Shown here piece after piece: positions 19,888 through 29,023 of a stretch of 64,000 nt of DNA (position 1 is the stretch's first letter; each line of letters begins with the position of its first letter). The DNA is from Saccharothrix sp. GTDB taxonomy: Bacteria; Actinomycetota; Actinomycetes; Mycobacteriales; Pseudonocardiaceae. A program made the position numbers and the translations under genes. The stretch is taken from the NCBI RefSeq assembly GCF_031180885.1, contig NZ_JAPSLK010000004.1:1-64000 (forward strand). The letters are read 5' to 3'. Below the pieces are notes generated by a model. The model made no database searches. It was not told the origin of the DNA and saw nothing but the letters and a program-made list of their open reading frames with translations.

Positions 19888-20733
19888 GTGCGCGTGGAGT
19901 ACGTGTCCAGAGTGCCGCGACCGCCGCTGGACGGGCTGATCGACGACCTCTACCACCTGGAGGGCGCGCCGCCGTACGCCCGGCTGACGCTGCCGCCGAT
20001 GCCCGGGGCGTTGCTCATCGTCAACCTCGGGGCGCCGTTCCGCATCCGCGCCGGCACGGACATCGAGACGGCCGAGTACGCCGACGGCTGCGTGGTCACC
20101 ACGCCCACCCGCGCGTTCGACTTCGGCTACCCGCCCTGGACCCGATCCGTGGGCGTGCACTTCAAGCCGTGGGGGCCGGCGGCGTTCCTGCCGATGCCCG
20201 CGGCCGAGCTGTGCGACCGGCCGGTGACCCTGGAGCAGGTCTGGGGTCGGCCCGCCGTCGCGGAGTTGCGGGACCGGCTGGCCACGGCGCACGGACCGCA
20301 CGAGATGCTGGCGCTGCTCGAGGACGAGCTGATGCGACGGCTGTCCGAGACCACCGGCCTGGGGCTGGTGCGCCACACGAGCAGCGTCATCGCGGCGGCC
20401 GGCGGGGCGGTGGCGATCGGCGACCTGAGTGCGGCGGCCGGTGTCAGCAGCACCCATCTGGCACAGCGGTTCAAGGGGCTCATCGGCGTCACGCCGAAGC
20501 GGCTGGCCCGCGCCTACCGCTTCACCGCCACCGTGTTCGCGATCGACCCCGCCGGACCGGTCGACTGGAGCGACCTCGCCGGTCGCGCGGGCTACTTCGA
20601 CCAGGCCCACTTCGGCCACGAGTTCCGGGAGTTCACCGGGCTCACGCCGACCCGGTACCTCGAAGTACGGCGGCGGTTCCTGCGCGAACACCCCGATCAC
20701 CCGTTCGAGGGCTGGCCGCTGCCGGCCGATTGA
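19888..20733 (+). CDS. AraC-family transcriptional regulator
   Basis: Regulator of 281 residues. The N-terminal half (DUF6597-like: YHLEGAPPYARLTLPPMPGALLIVNLG) is a predicted ligand domain; the C-terminal third has the two AraC helix-turn-helices (IGDLSAAAGVSSTHLAQRFKGLIGVTPKRLARAYRF, then LAGRAGYFDQAHFGHEFREFTGLTPTRYLE). The start is GTG 19888 or GTG 19894. It lies just upstream of the RibD-like reductase gene on the same strand and may control it; no operator is obvious. Confidence 0.88.
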   Translation: MRVEYVSRVPRPPLDGLIDDLYHLEGAPPYARLTLPPMPGALLIVNLGAPFRIRAGTDIETAEYADGCVVTTPTRAFDFGYPPWTRSVGVHFKPWGPAAFLPMPAAELCDRPVTLEQVWGRPAVAELRDRLATAHGPHEMLALLEDELMRRLSETTGLGLVRHTSSVIAAAGGAVAIGDLSAAAGVSSTHLAQRFKGLIGVTPKRLARAYRFTATVFAIDPAGPVDWSDLAGRAGYFDQAHFGHEFREFTGLTPTRYLEVRRRFLREHPDHPFEGWPLPAD

Positions 20734-20799
20734 TTTCTTACAAGAGCGACGGCCCACGAACCGCTAGCTTGGCGGCACCTTGGAGCAGAGGAGAGCGCC

Positions 20800-21381
20800 G
20801 TGGGCAAGGTGGTCATGTACAGCTCGGTGTCCGTGGACGGTTTCATCGCGGGCGAGGACGACCAGCCCGGACCGCTGTTCGACTGGTTGACCAGCGGTGA
20901 CGTCCCGTTGGACGACAGCGGCGTGCTGAAGGTGTCGCAGACGTCCTACGACTACACGCGGCCGTACTGGGACCAGGTCGGGGTGACGATCGCCGGCCGC
21001 CACGTCTTCGACATCACGGACGGCTGGGACGGGAAGCCTCCGGCCGGGGTCGACCAGGTGGTCGTCGTGACGCACCGGTCGGCGCCCGAGGGCTGGGACC
21101 CCGCGGCGCCGTTCCACTTCGTCGACGGCGTCGAGGCGGCCGTGGCCAAGGCGCAGGAGCTCGCGGGGGACCGCATCGTCGAGGTCGCCGCCGGGGACGT
21201 CGGTGGTCAGGCGCTCGCCGCGGGCCTGGTGGACGAGGTGCGCATGGACGTCGTGCCCGTCGTGTTCGGGTCCGGCAAGCGCTACTTCGGGTCGGTTGAC
21301 GCGCAGCACCTGTTGGAGGACCCCGACGTGGTGATCCAGGGCAACCGGGTGCTCCACCTGCGCTACCCGGTGCGCCGTTAG
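20800..21381 (+). CDS. Dihydrofolate reductase-fold (RibD C-terminal) protein
   Basis: NADPH-dependent reductase-fold protein of 193 residues: MYSSVSVDGFIAG at the N-terminus, ITIAGRHVFD-like segment near 65, and EVAAGDVGGQALAAGLVDEVRMDVVPVVFGSGKRYF near 135-170, as in the DHFR/RibD C-terminal family common in actinomycetes. Real substrates of these stand-alone proteins are mostly unknown. GTG 20800 has a GAGGAGAG site upstream. It is followed after 25 bases by an alpha/beta hydrolase that is probably cotranscribed. Confidence 0.85.
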   Translation: MGKVVMYSSVSVDGFIAGEDDQPGPLFDWLTSGDVPLDDSGVLKVSQTSYDYTRPYWDQVGVTIAGRHVFDITDGWDGKPPAGVDQVVVVTHRSAPEGWDPAAPFHFVDGVEAAVAKAQELAGDRIVEVAAGDVGGQALAAGLVDEVRMDVVPVVFGSGKRYFGSVDAQHLLEDPDVVIQGNRVLHLRYPVRR

Positions 21382-21406
21382 GCTCCCCCCGGAACGAGGA
21401 GGGAGC

Positions 21407-22183
21407 ATGCCGCACACCCGCGCCGCGGACGGCACCAAGATCGGCTTCGACGTCCTGGGCGACGGCGACCCGTTGGTGCTGCTGGCCGGTCAAGCCAACT
21501 CGCGGCACTGGTGGGACCCGATCCGCGCCGACTTCGCCGCCGTCCACCGCACGATCGCCCTCGACACCGTGGGTACCGGCGAGAGCGACGAGCCGGCGGA
21601 CGACGACTACTCGATCCACCGGTTCGCGTCCGACGTCATCGCCGTGCTGGACGAACTCGGCATCGCCCGCGCCCACGTCTACGGCACGTCGATGGGCGGC
21701 AAGGTGGCCCAGCGGCTGGCCATCGCCCACCCCGACCGCCTGAACGCGCTGGTGATCGGCTGCACGTCCCCCGGCGGCGCGGGTGGCCTGGTCGCGGACC
21801 GCGAGGTGCTCCGCCCGCTCGCCCTGTCGAAGCGCCAAGCCCGGGAAGCCTTGCTGGACCTGATGTTCACGCCCGAGTACGTGCAGCACCACACCGGTCC
21901 GTACCACGTGCTCGGTGACCCCGAGATGTCCCTGCCGGCCCGCCGGGGCCACAAGCGGGCCAGCGATGCGCACGACGCCTGGGACGAACTGCCGAAGATC
22001 ACCGCGCCGACCCTCGTCCTGCACGGGTCCGCCGACCGCTTCAGCCCGGTGGACAACGCGAGGCGCCTCGCCTCGCGCATCCCCGGCGCGGAACTCGTCG
22101 TGATCGAGGGCGCCCGGCACGCGTACTTCGAGGAATTCCGCGCCCGGGCCACCCCGGCGGTCCTCGACTTCCTCGCCCGCTAG
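21407..22183 (+). CDS. Alpha/beta hydrolase
   Basis: Serine hydrolase of 258 residues. The nucleophile elbow GTSMGG is near 101-106, the acid probably lies in LHGSADRFSPVD and the base in EGARHAYFEEF. The N-terminus ADGTKIGFDVLGDGDPLVLLAGQ is typical of 3-oxoadipate enol-lactonase or esterase-like family members. A GAGGAGGGAGC ribosome site supports ATG 21407. The stop codon shares the CTAG tetramer with the stop of the convergent MOSC gene. Confidence 0.87.
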   Translation: MPHTRAADGTKIGFDVLGDGDPLVLLAGQANSRHWWDPIRADFAAVHRTIALDTVGTGESDEPADDDYSIHRFASDVIAVLDELGIARAHVYGTSMGGKVAQRLAIAHPDRLNALVIGCTSPGGAGGLVADREVLRPLALSKRQAREALLDLMFTPEYVQHHTGPYHVLGDPEMSLPARRGHKRASDAHDAWDELPKITAPTLVLHGSADRFSPVDNARRLASRIPGAELVVIEGARHAYFEEFRARATPAVLDFLAR

Positions 22184-22662
22184 CCCAGGCTCAGGACCGC
22201 CGGACCCCGCCGCAGCACCCCGTCGTCGAGGGGCACGCACCGCATCCCGCCCCGACCCCGGAGCGCCCGCATCGTGCCCGGCCCCAGCACCGCGTCCAGC
22301 CATGCGCACGGGTTGGCCGGGCGGTGGACCTCGAAGCGGACGGGGCCGTCGCCCGAGTCGAGGGTGAACACGTCGTGCCGGACCAGGCCGTTGACGTCGA
22401 AACCGCGCAACACGATGTTGCGCCGCACCAACAAGGGGTCCGCACCCGCGTCCAGGGCCTCGACCGCGAACACCGTCACGGCCGCGTTCCGGTGGGCCGG
22501 GTGGTTGAAGTACCGGTCGCCGACGATGCCCAGGCCCGCCCGCACGACGACGTGGTCGCGGGAGGCGGGCTCGGGGTCCGTGCGCGGCCCGTCGGCGGGG
22601 CGGCCCTCGTAGGCGTGCACGGCGGACACCTGCAGCGCCACGATCTCGACCGGTGTGCTCAC
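22180..22662 (-). CDS. MOSC-domain protein
   Basis: MOSC domain protein of 160 residues. The domain binds molybdenum cofactor-type sulfur carriers in other proteins. Seen are [40 protein letters not shown] and [17 protein letters not shown], the usual MOSC blocks with the conserved Cys. Small stand-alone MOSC proteins have been tied to detoxification or sulfur transfer, but no substrate is evident here. The GTG start at 22662 overlaps the msrA stop (GTGA), so it is translated together with msrA, hinting at a shared oxidative or sulfur role (inference). Confidence 0.85.
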   Translation of the reverse strand: MSTPVEIVALQVSAVHAYEGRPADGPRTDPEPASRDHVVVRAGLGIVGDRYFNHPAHRNAAVTVFAVEALDAGADPLLVRRNIVLRGFDVNGLVRHDVFTLDSGDGPVRFEVHRPANPCAWLDAVLGPGTMRALRGRGGMRCVPLDDGVLRRGPAVLSLG

Positions 22663-23162
22663 CGCTCGCCGAGCTGCCACTCCGGGCGGACGTAGTGGCA
22701 GGTGTACCCGTTCGGGTAGCGCTCCAGGTAGTCCTGGTGCTCGGGCTCGGCCTCCCAGAAGTCGCCGGCCTGGGCGACCTCGGTGACGACCTTGCCCGGC
22801 CACTTGCCCGAGGCGTCGACGTCGGCGATGGTCTGCTCGGCCACCCGCTTCTGCTCGTCGCCGTCGTAGAAGATCGCCGAGCGGTAGCTGGTGCCGATGT
22901 CGTTGCCCTGGCGGTTGCGGGTCGTCGGGTCGTGGATCTGGAAGAAGAACTCCAGGATCTGCCGGTAGCTCAGCCGCGCCGGGTCGTAGACGATCTCGAT
23001 GGCCTCGGCGTGCGTGCCGTGGTTGCGGTAGGTGGCGTTGGGGACGTCGCCGCCGGTGTAGCCCACCCGGGTGGAGACGACACCGGGGTGGCGGCGGAAC
23101 AGGTCTTGCATGCCCCAGAAGCACCCGCCCGCGAGGACGGCCTTCTCGGTGACAGTGGCCAT
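22659..23162 (-). CDS. msrA: Peptide methionine sulfoxide reductase A
   Basis: MsrA of 167 residues, reducing methionine-S-sulfoxide in proteins. The active-site motif GGCFWG places the catalytic Cys at about 14; [35 protein letters not shown] and SAIFYDG follow as in all MsrA. No C-terminal resolving Cys pair is seen, so recycling probably relies on an external thiol such as mycothiol or thioredoxin (inference). ATG 23162 follows AAGGAG by 9 bases; an earlier in-frame start lacks support. Confidence 0.95.
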   Translation of the reverse strand: MATVTEKAVLAGGCFWGMQDLFRRHPGVVSTRVGYTGGDVPNATYRNHGTHAEAIEIVYDPARLSYRQILEFFFQIHDPTTRNRQGNDIGTSYRSAIFYDGDEQKRVAEQTIADVDASGKWPGKVVTEVAQAGDFWEAEPEHQDYLERYPNGYTCHYVRPEWQLGER

Positions 23163-23325
23163 GTTGGTCGCTCCTTGGATCCGGTTCCTGTCCAGGTCAA
23201 CGCTCTCACGTCCGCGCCGCATCCCGACACCGGTTGTGATCTCACCCGCGCGTGTGCAGTCGCGTGCCCGGTAGGGGTGACGTGCGCGGTTCCGACTCGC
23301 CGGGCCGGTCGGAGCCGCGAGCAGC

Positions 23326-23472
23326 GTGGGGGTCGACGCGCCGAGCCCGGAGGACCCCGTGACCCTCTCCTACCCGGAACTCCGCAAGGTCCTCAAGCCC
23401 ATGGGCGACCCGCAGGCGGACGCCGTGGTGAGCGACTCTCCGCGCGCGGAGAAGCAGCCGGCGGCGCACTGA
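23326..23472 (+). CDS. Possible micro-protein or gene remnant
   Basis: A 48-codon frame from GTG 23326 ends at 23472 (…[32 protein letters not shown]…). Third codon positions are nearly all G or C, which marks real coding sequence in this genome, but there is no convincing ribosome site and no recognisable family. It may be the tail of a deleted gene. Its stop codon lies inside the 26-bp repeat that follows. Confidence 0.35.
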   Translation: MGVDAPSPEDPVTLSYPELRKVLKPMGDPQADAVVSDSPRAEKQPAAH

Positions 23473-23528
23473 GGCGGCGCAGATAGGCGGTGTACTGAGG
23501 CGGCGCAGATAGGCGGCGTACTGAGGCG
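23469..23528. repeat. 26-bp tandem repeat, two and a third copies
   Basis: A unit beginning CTGAGGCGGCGCAGATAGG occupies 23469-23494 and 23495-23520, and CTGAGGCG starts again at 23521. The array separates the micro-ORF from the stop codon of the MocR gene. Confidence 0.85.
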
Positions 23529-24932
23529 TCACACGGCGATCGTCGGCACGACGGGCGCACCGGCCGGCTCGGTCGCGAACCGCCGCCACGCCGCCGCCAG
23601 ACCCGTCACCGCCTGCGAGATCACCTCCGGCGTGGCGACGAACGGCAGCCGCAGCCGGTCGGTGCTCCCGCCGGACGCGTCCAGCGCTCTACCGGGCAGC
23701 ACGGCCACCCCGTGCCGCAGCGCGACCTGGGCGAACGCGGCGGCGTCGGTCCCGGGCAGCCGCACCCACAGCGTCTGCCCGCCCTCCACCGGCGTGAACT
23801 CCCACTCCGGCAACTCCGCCCGCAGCAACGCGCACAGGTGGTCGTGGCTCGTCCGCAGGTGCGCCACCCGCTCCGCCCGCACGGCCTCGAAGTCCCGCAC
23901 CAGCTCCGCCGCCGCGAACTGGTCGAGCACCGCGCTGCCCAGGTCGTGCACCGCCTTGAACCGCGCCAGCCGTGCGACCAACGCGGCGGGCGCACGCACC
24001 CACCCGACCCGCAGACCGCCCCACACGACCTTGCTCAGCGAACCCACCGCGAGCACCGACGGCACGAGCGGGGGCGCGGGCGCGCCGGTGAAGTCCAGGT
24101 CGGCGAGGGCGTCGTCGAACACCAGCGGGGTGTCCCCGGCGACCCGCACCAGCCGCCGCCGTTCCAGCGGGCTCAGGGTGTGGCCGGTGGGGTTGTGGAA
24201 CGTCGGCACCGCGTAGACCAGCGCCGGGCGGCGGTGGGGCAGCGCGTCGGCCAGCCCGCCGGGTGGCGCGGTCGTGATGACGGCGGCGGCCTCGCGGAAC
24301 AGGTCCAGCGCGCCGGGGTAGGTCGGTGCCTCGACCAGCACCTCGTCACCGGGCGCGACCAGGGCGCGGGTGATCAGCGCGAGCGCCTGCTGCCCGCCGC
24401 TGGTCACCAGGACCTCGTCGGGCGAGGTCGGCGTGCCCGCCGCGGTGAAGTGCGCGGCCAGCGCGGACCGCAGTCGCGGGTGGCCCAGCGGGTGGTAGCC
24501 CAGGTCGTCGGCGGGCAGGTGGGACAGCGCGCGGCGGTGGGCCTCGAACAGCGAGGGCGGCGGGCGCAGCGGTCCGGCGCACGCGAACTGGAGGACGCCG
24601 TCGGGCGGTTCCAGCAGGTTGAGGAACATGGGGTTGGCGGTCTCCGCCCGCGCGGACGAGGGACTGCCGTGCGGGACCCACGTGCCGCTGCCACGCCGCC
24701 GGGTCAGCCGGCCTTCCTGGCGCAGCAGGTCGTAGGCGGCGACCACGGTGGTGCGGCCGACCGCGAGGCCCGCGGCGAGGACCCGGTCGGGCGGCAGGAG
24801 CGTGCCGCCGGGGAGTCGTCCGTCGTCGATCAGCTCGCGCAGGCGGGACGCGAGCAGCAGGTAGAGCGATCCGCGCCCGGCGGACCACCGTCCGAGCGCG
24901 CCGACCAGGTCGTCCACCGGGATTGGCCTCAC
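23529..24932 (-). CDS. MocR-type regulator (GntR HTH + aminotransferase fold)
   Basis: Fusion of 467 residues: a GntR winged helix (about 20-85; SRLRELIDDGRLPGGTLLPPDRVLAAGLAVGRTTVVAAYDLL) and a fold-type I aminotransferase domain (110-460) with HNPTG at 246-250 and the PLP Lys about 301 in GSLSKVVWGGLR. MocR proteins use PLP, or an amino acid bound to it, as effector. It is divergent from a trans-sulfuration enzyme, and ACCAAT boxes lie between the two, one inside its own first codons (GTG 24932 start). Regulation of the neighbouring PLP enzyme gene is likely. Confidence 0.92.
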   Translation of the reverse strand: MRPIPVDDLVGALGRWSAGRGSLYLLLASRLRELIDDGRLPGGTLLPPDRVLAAGLAVGRTTVVAAYDLLRQEGRLTRRRGSGTWVPHGSPSSARAETANPMFLNLLEPPDGVLQFACAGPLRPPPSLFEAHRRALSHLPADDLGYHPLGHPRLRSALAAHFTAAGTPTSPDEVLVTSGGQQALALITRALVAPGDEVLVEAPTYPGALDLFREAAAVITTAPPGGLADALPHRRPALVYAVPTFHNPTGHTLSPLERRRLVRVAGDTPLVFDDALADLDFTGAPAPPLVPSVLAVGSLSKVVWGGLRVGWVRAPAALVARLARFKAVHDLGSAVLDQFAAAELVRDFEAVRAERVAHLRTSHDHLCALLRAELPEWEFTPVEGGQTLWVRLPGTDAAAFAQVALRHGVAVLPGRALDASGGSTDRLRLPFVATPEVISQAVTGLAAAWRRFATEPAGAPVVPTIAV

Positions 24933-24977
24933 AAGCAGACCAATCTAGCCGAATTGGCTCTCAACGCGGACCAATTC
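24921..24977. promoter_or_regulatory. ACCAAT boxes between MocR and trans-sulfuration genes
   Basis: Four copies of the core CCAAT/ATTGG occur: GATTGGCC (24921-24928), GACCAATC (24938-24945), GAATTGGC (24951-24958) and GGACCAATTC (24968-24977), in mixed orientation. Repeated short boxes in direct and inverted order are usual for MocR regulators. Confidence 0.6.
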
Positions 24978-24996
24978 GCCGGTCAAGATCGTTCCC

Positions 24997-26154
24997 ATGC
25001 GCCCAGACACCCGAGTAGTCCACACCGCGGTTCCCGACCTGACGGGCAGCCGCCCGCTGGCCGTGCCGCTGTACCAGACCTCCGGCTTCGCCTTCACCGA
25101 CGCGGACACCTTCGCCGACGCGATGAACCGGCCGGACGGGGCCTTCGTCTACACCCGCCTGGGCAACCCGACCGTCCGGGCACTGGAGAACGCGGTCGCG
25201 GACCTGGAGGGCGGTGCCGCCGCGCTGGCGACCTCGTCCGGAATGGGCGCGATCAACGCGGTCCTGCTCGCCACCCTCTCGGCCGGCGACCACGTGATCG
25301 CCCAACGCTCCCTCTACGGCGGCACCCACGCCCTCTTGCGCGACATGGAGGCGCGGTGGGGCATCGAGGTGACCTTCGTCGGGGGTCACGACCCGGCCGA
25401 GGTTCGCGCGGCTCTGCGTCCCCGGACGAAGGTGCTGTACCTGGAGACGATCTCCAACCCGACCGGTCACGTCAGCGACCTGGCGGCCCTGTCCGAGGCG
25501 GCCGGCGACGCTGTGGTGGTTGTGGACAACACCTTCGCCACGCCCTTGCTGTGCCGGCCGATCGAGCACGGTGCGGACGTGGTGGTGCACTCGACCACGA
25601 AGTACCTGGGCGGCCACAGTGACGTGACCGGCGGTGTGGCGGTGTTCGCCGATGCCGATCGGCACCGGCACACCTGGCACCACGGCATCGAACTGGGCGT
25701 GACGCCGGATCCGTTCGCGGCCTGGCTCATGATCCGCGGCCTGCGCACGTTGGCCCTGCGGATGCGCCGGCATGTGGAGAACGCGGCGGTGCTGGCGCAT
25801 CGGCTGGTCGAGCACCCGTCCGTGCGGGCCGTTCACTGGCCGGGCTTGCCGACCCACCCGAGTCATGAGGTGGCGAGCAAGCTGTTGGACGGGTTCGGCG
25901 CCGCGTTCTCGTTCGACCTGGCGGACGCGGAAGCCGGTCGCAGGTTCGTGAGCGCGTTGGAGTTGGTGCACCTGGCTCCGTCGCTGGGTGGGACGGAGAC
26001 CTTGGTGCTGCACCCGGCCGGCACCTCTCACCGGCAGTTGTCGGAGGAGGAGTTGACCGAGGCCGGCATCTCGGGCGGCACGATCCGGCTGTCCGTGGGT
26101 GTCGAGGACCCGGATGACCTGTGGGAGGACATCGCCCAGGCCCTGGCCGGCTGA
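24997..26154 (+). CDS. Trans-sulfuration PLP enzyme (Cys/Met metabolism family)
   Basis: Fold-type I PLP enzyme of 385 residues, Cys/Met metabolism family. YTRLGNPTVRALENAVADLEGG (52-73), SSGMGAINAVLL (80-91) and the PLP Lys about 202 in HSTTKYLGGHSD are characteristic. Family members are cystathionine gamma-synthase/lyase, methionine gamma-lyase or O-acylhomoserine sulfhydrylase; sequence alone does not decide, though the YTR and the unreduced core fit a lyase or synthase acting on Met or homocysteine derivatives. Control by the divergent MocR protein is likely. It ends next to a strong bidirectional hairpin. Confidence 0.9.
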   Translation: MRPDTRVVHTAVPDLTGSRPLAVPLYQTSGFAFTDADTFADAMNRPDGAFVYTRLGNPTVRALENAVADLEGGAAALATSSGMGAINAVLLATLSAGDHVIAQRSLYGGTHALLRDMEARWGIEVTFVGGHDPAEVRAALRPRTKVLYLETISNPTGHVSDLAALSEAAGDAVVVVDNTFATPLLCRPIEHGADVVVHSTTKYLGGHSDVTGGVAVFADADRHRHTWHHGIELGVTPDPFAAWLMIRGLRTLALRMRRHVENAAVLAHRLVEHPSVRAVHWPGLPTHPSHEVASKLLDGFGAAFSFDLADAEAGRRFVSALELVHLAPSLGGTETLVLHPAGTSHRQLSEEELTEAGISGGTIRLSVGVEDPDDLWEDIAQALAG

Positions 26155-26202
26155 GACCCGCTGCGCGCGCCCCGAGGGGGTGGGGCGCGCGCAGCGTGCG
26201 GG

Positions 26203-26204
<2 letters not shown>
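26155..26204. terminator. Bidirectional terminator hairpin
   Basis: CTGCGCGCGCCCC (26161-26173) pairs perfectly with GGGGCGCGCGCAG (26182-26194), and GACCCG/CGGGTC extend it outward. It lies between two convergent genes and touches the stop codon of the minus-strand one. Confidence 0.8.
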
Positions 26205-27090
<886 letters not shown>

Positions 27091-27093
27091 TTA

Positions 27094-27111
27094 TTACCGA
27101 ACGATCGGTAA
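27094..27111. promoter_or_regulatory. TetR-type operator 1
   Basis: The 18-bp near-perfect palindrome TTACCGAACGATCGGTAA lies 49 bases before the hydrolase start; it shares ACCGwwCGwwCGGT with operator 2. Confidence 0.75.
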
Positions 27112-27140
27112 AGCAACGTGACGAGGGCGACCTTGCGTCT

Positions 27141-27158
27141 TGACCGTTCGTTCGGTAA
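27141..27158. promoter_or_regulatory. TetR-type operator 2
   Basis: TGACCGTTCGTTCGGTAA, a second copy of the same palindrome 47 bp from the first (centre to centre), 11 bases before the regulator ATG. Autoregulation is implied. Confidence 0.75.
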
Positions 27159-27168
27159 ACAGGCGGGT

Positions 27169-27726
27169 ATGCCACGCCCACCTTCCGTGCAGGACGACGA
27201 GCTGTTCGACCGGTTGGCCGAGGTCTTCCGCACGACCGGCTACGAAGGCGCGTCCCTGGGAGCGCTCGCCGAGTCGACGGGGCTCAAGCGCGCGTCGCTC
27301 TACCACCGGTTCCCCGACGGCAAGGCGCAGATGGCCGAGGCTGTCCTGGAGCGGGTGGAGCGGCTGTTCGACGAGTTGTTGGTGCCGATGCGGACCGATC
27401 CGGACCCACGGGCGGGGGTGGTGCGGACGGCGGAGTTGTTCGGCGAGTTCTACGGCGGCGGGCTGCTGTCGTGCGTGCTGGACACCCTGCCGTTGAGTGG
27501 TGCGCCGGAGTCCGTGCGGCGGCGGGCGGCGCAGGTGGCCGAGGTGTGGGTCTCCGCGATGGCCGACGTGGCGCGGCGGGGTGGTCGGTCGGTGGAGGAG
27601 GCTCGGGCGGCGGCTGAGGACGCGTTCGCGGCGGCGGAGGGTGGCTTGGTGTACGGGCGGCTGTTCGGGGATGGGGGGCCGTTTCGGCGCGCCTTGGCGC
27701 GGTGGCCCGACTTGTTGCTTGGGTAG
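27169..27726 (+). CDS. TetR-family regulator
   Basis: TetR-type repressor of 185 residues. The N-terminal helix-turn-helix is FDRLAEVFRTTGYEGASLGALAESTGLKRASLYHRFPDGKAQMAEAVLE (about 11-60); the C-terminal ligand domain is helical with SCVLDTLPLSGAP near 105. This resembles the TetR subgroup that has a LmrA/YxaF-like C-terminal domain. ATG 27169 is the only start compatible with the operator at 27141-27158. It probably represses itself and the divergent haloperoxidase-like gene through two identical-type operators. Confidence 0.9.
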   Translation: MPRPPSVQDDELFDRLAEVFRTTGYEGASLGALAESTGLKRASLYHRFPDGKAQMAEAVLERVERLFDELLVPMRTDPDPRAGVVRTAELFGEFYGGGLLSCVLDTLPLSGAPESVRRRAAQVAEVWVSAMADVARRGGRSVEEARAAAEDAFAAAEGGLVYGRLFGDGGPFRRALARWPDLLLG

Positions 27727-27896
27727 CTGGCCCTCGCTTCGCGCTGCTGGGGAGGAACGCGCTTCGCGCTCCAGGACGCGCTGCGCGCTTTCAAGATCGA
27801 CGCGCTGGCGCGCTGTCAAGATCAAAAGCTTGAAAGATCAAAAGCTACAAGCGGCGCTCGCCGCGCGGCAGGCCCCCGGGGGGTGGAAGGGCGTCG
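27727..27896. other. Flank of the second palindromic repeat
   Basis: No gene. Short GC hairpins of the GCGCTGCGCGC and CGCGCTGGCGCGC kind occur. An unusually AT-rich patch repeats AAGATCAAAAGCT twice in direct order near 27818-27849. The stretch may be part of the same repeat element as the palindrome that follows; the window start hides the equivalent flank of copy 1. Confidence 0.5.
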
Positions 27897-28053
27897 GTTC
27901 GTCCCCCGTACGGCCTGCCGGAGGCAACCACCCTTCGCCCTTCCTGGCAACCGGAAAAGCTGGTTGCCAGGAAGGGCGAAGCGCGGTTGGGCTGCGCCCA
28001 GGCCGTACGGGGGACGAACCGAGGCCCTTCCTGTGGCTGATAGCCCATAGGGC
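27897..28053. repeat. Long palindromic repeat, copy 2
   Basis: The 124-bp palindrome (27897-28020) has the same 19-20-bp outer arms as copy 1 at the window start, and the same 26-base flank after it (28021-28046). Its inner 16-bp stem has a different sequence from copy 1 on both arms yet is again perfectly paired. No protein is encoded. Confidence 0.92.
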
Positions 28054-28135
28054 GCGCCTGCGGCGCGAAAGAGCGCCGCTGCGCGGCGAAAGAGCGCCGC
28101 TGCGCGGCGGAAGAGCGCCGTTGCGCGGCGAAGAG
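28054..28135. repeat. Array of small GC hairpins with 21-bp period
   Basis: After the palindrome come GCGCC-TGC-GGCGC and then three 21-base units (28073-28093, 28094-28114, 28115-28135), each a GCCGC-TGC-GCGGC hairpin followed by GAAAGA or a variant. Copy 1 has a single related hairpin in the same place, so the array has expanded here. Confidence 0.85.
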
Positions 28136-28171
28136 TAAAAGCGGCCGGTGCCCCCTCACCCTTGGCGCGAG

Positions 28172-28915
28172 CTAGCGCGATCTGCCGTACACGGTGGCCA
28201 AGGCCTTTGCGATCTCGTTGGACACGGTGTCGGGCAGGTCGGGCGGGTCGTTCTCGTTGCTCACGACGTCCACCGACACGGAGATGACCGTTCGTCCGAC
28301 GCGGTAGGTGTGGCGGCTGAAGGAGCCGTTGGCCGGCTGTGCCCCGCTGCCGGTGTCGGCGTGCAACTGGTAGCGCACGTAGCCCTCGTAGCCGTTCTGC
28401 CCGAGGCCCGGTCCGGTGGTCTCGGCGGTCTTGACCGAGAGGCGCTGGTCGCCGGCGTCCCTCTGCTCCTTCTCCAGCGCGGCCCGGCGGCACTCGATGT
28501 AGTCGCTGGACTTGCGCGTCTGCACCCACTCCTGTGCCCCGGCCTCGTCCGGGAACACCGCGGACGTGGACGAGACGTACCACTTCGCCTCGCCGCGTTG
28601 GAGCTGTGGACCGACGTGTCGGGCCGACAGGGGGAGCTTCGCGTAACCCGTGCCGTACCCGCAGTCGCCTTCGACCAGGGCTTCGGCCGCGCTCTCGGGC
28701 CGGAAGACCGTCCACGGGCCGCCCAGGTCGGCCTGGGTGAGGACGGCGGCCTGGGCCAGGGCGGTGGTGGCGGGGTCGGCGGTGGGTGGGGTGGACGTCG
28801 TGGGGGAGGGTGGGTTGCCGGTGACCGACGGGGCGGTGCTGTCCTCGCCGCTGGCGCACCCGGTCAGGGCGAGCGTCGAGACGGCCAGGACCCGCAGCCA
28901 TCGTGAGGCGTCCAC
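28172..28915 (-). CDS. Exported lipoprotein, unknown function
   Basis: Lipoprotein of 247 residues: signal peptide with lipobox LALTGC (Cys about 19), a Ser/Thr/Pro linker (about 25-50), then a soluble domain with one Cys pair (GDCGYGTG, YIECRRA). The folded part (LTQADLGGPWTVFR...EWVQTRKSSDYIECRRAALEK...VRYQLHADTG...VSVDVVSNEN) looks like the sensor-type extracellular domains common in actinomycete lipoproteins; I cannot name a family with certainty. It stands alone, divergent from the DUF1905 gene. Confidence 0.75.
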   Translation of the reverse strand: MDASRWLRVLAVSTLALTGCASGEDSTAPSVTGNPPSPTTSTPPTADPATTALAQAAVLTQADLGGPWTVFRPESAAEALVEGDCGYGTGYAKLPLSARHVGPQLQRGEAKWYVSSTSAVFPDEAGAQEWVQTRKSSDYIECRRAALEKEQRDAGDQRLSVKTAETTGPGLGQNGYEGYVRYQLHADTGSGAQPANGSFSRHTYRVGRTVISVSVDVVSNENDPPDLPDTVSNEIAKALATVYGRSR

Positions 28916-29023
28916 CGGTCACCCGCTTTCCCGATGCATCGTCCAGCTTGGACAGTCACGGTAGACGGTGTGGGCGCGGGCCGCCCGCCGGGAATTGTCG
29001 GGGGTCTGTGCGATCCTCGGTGC

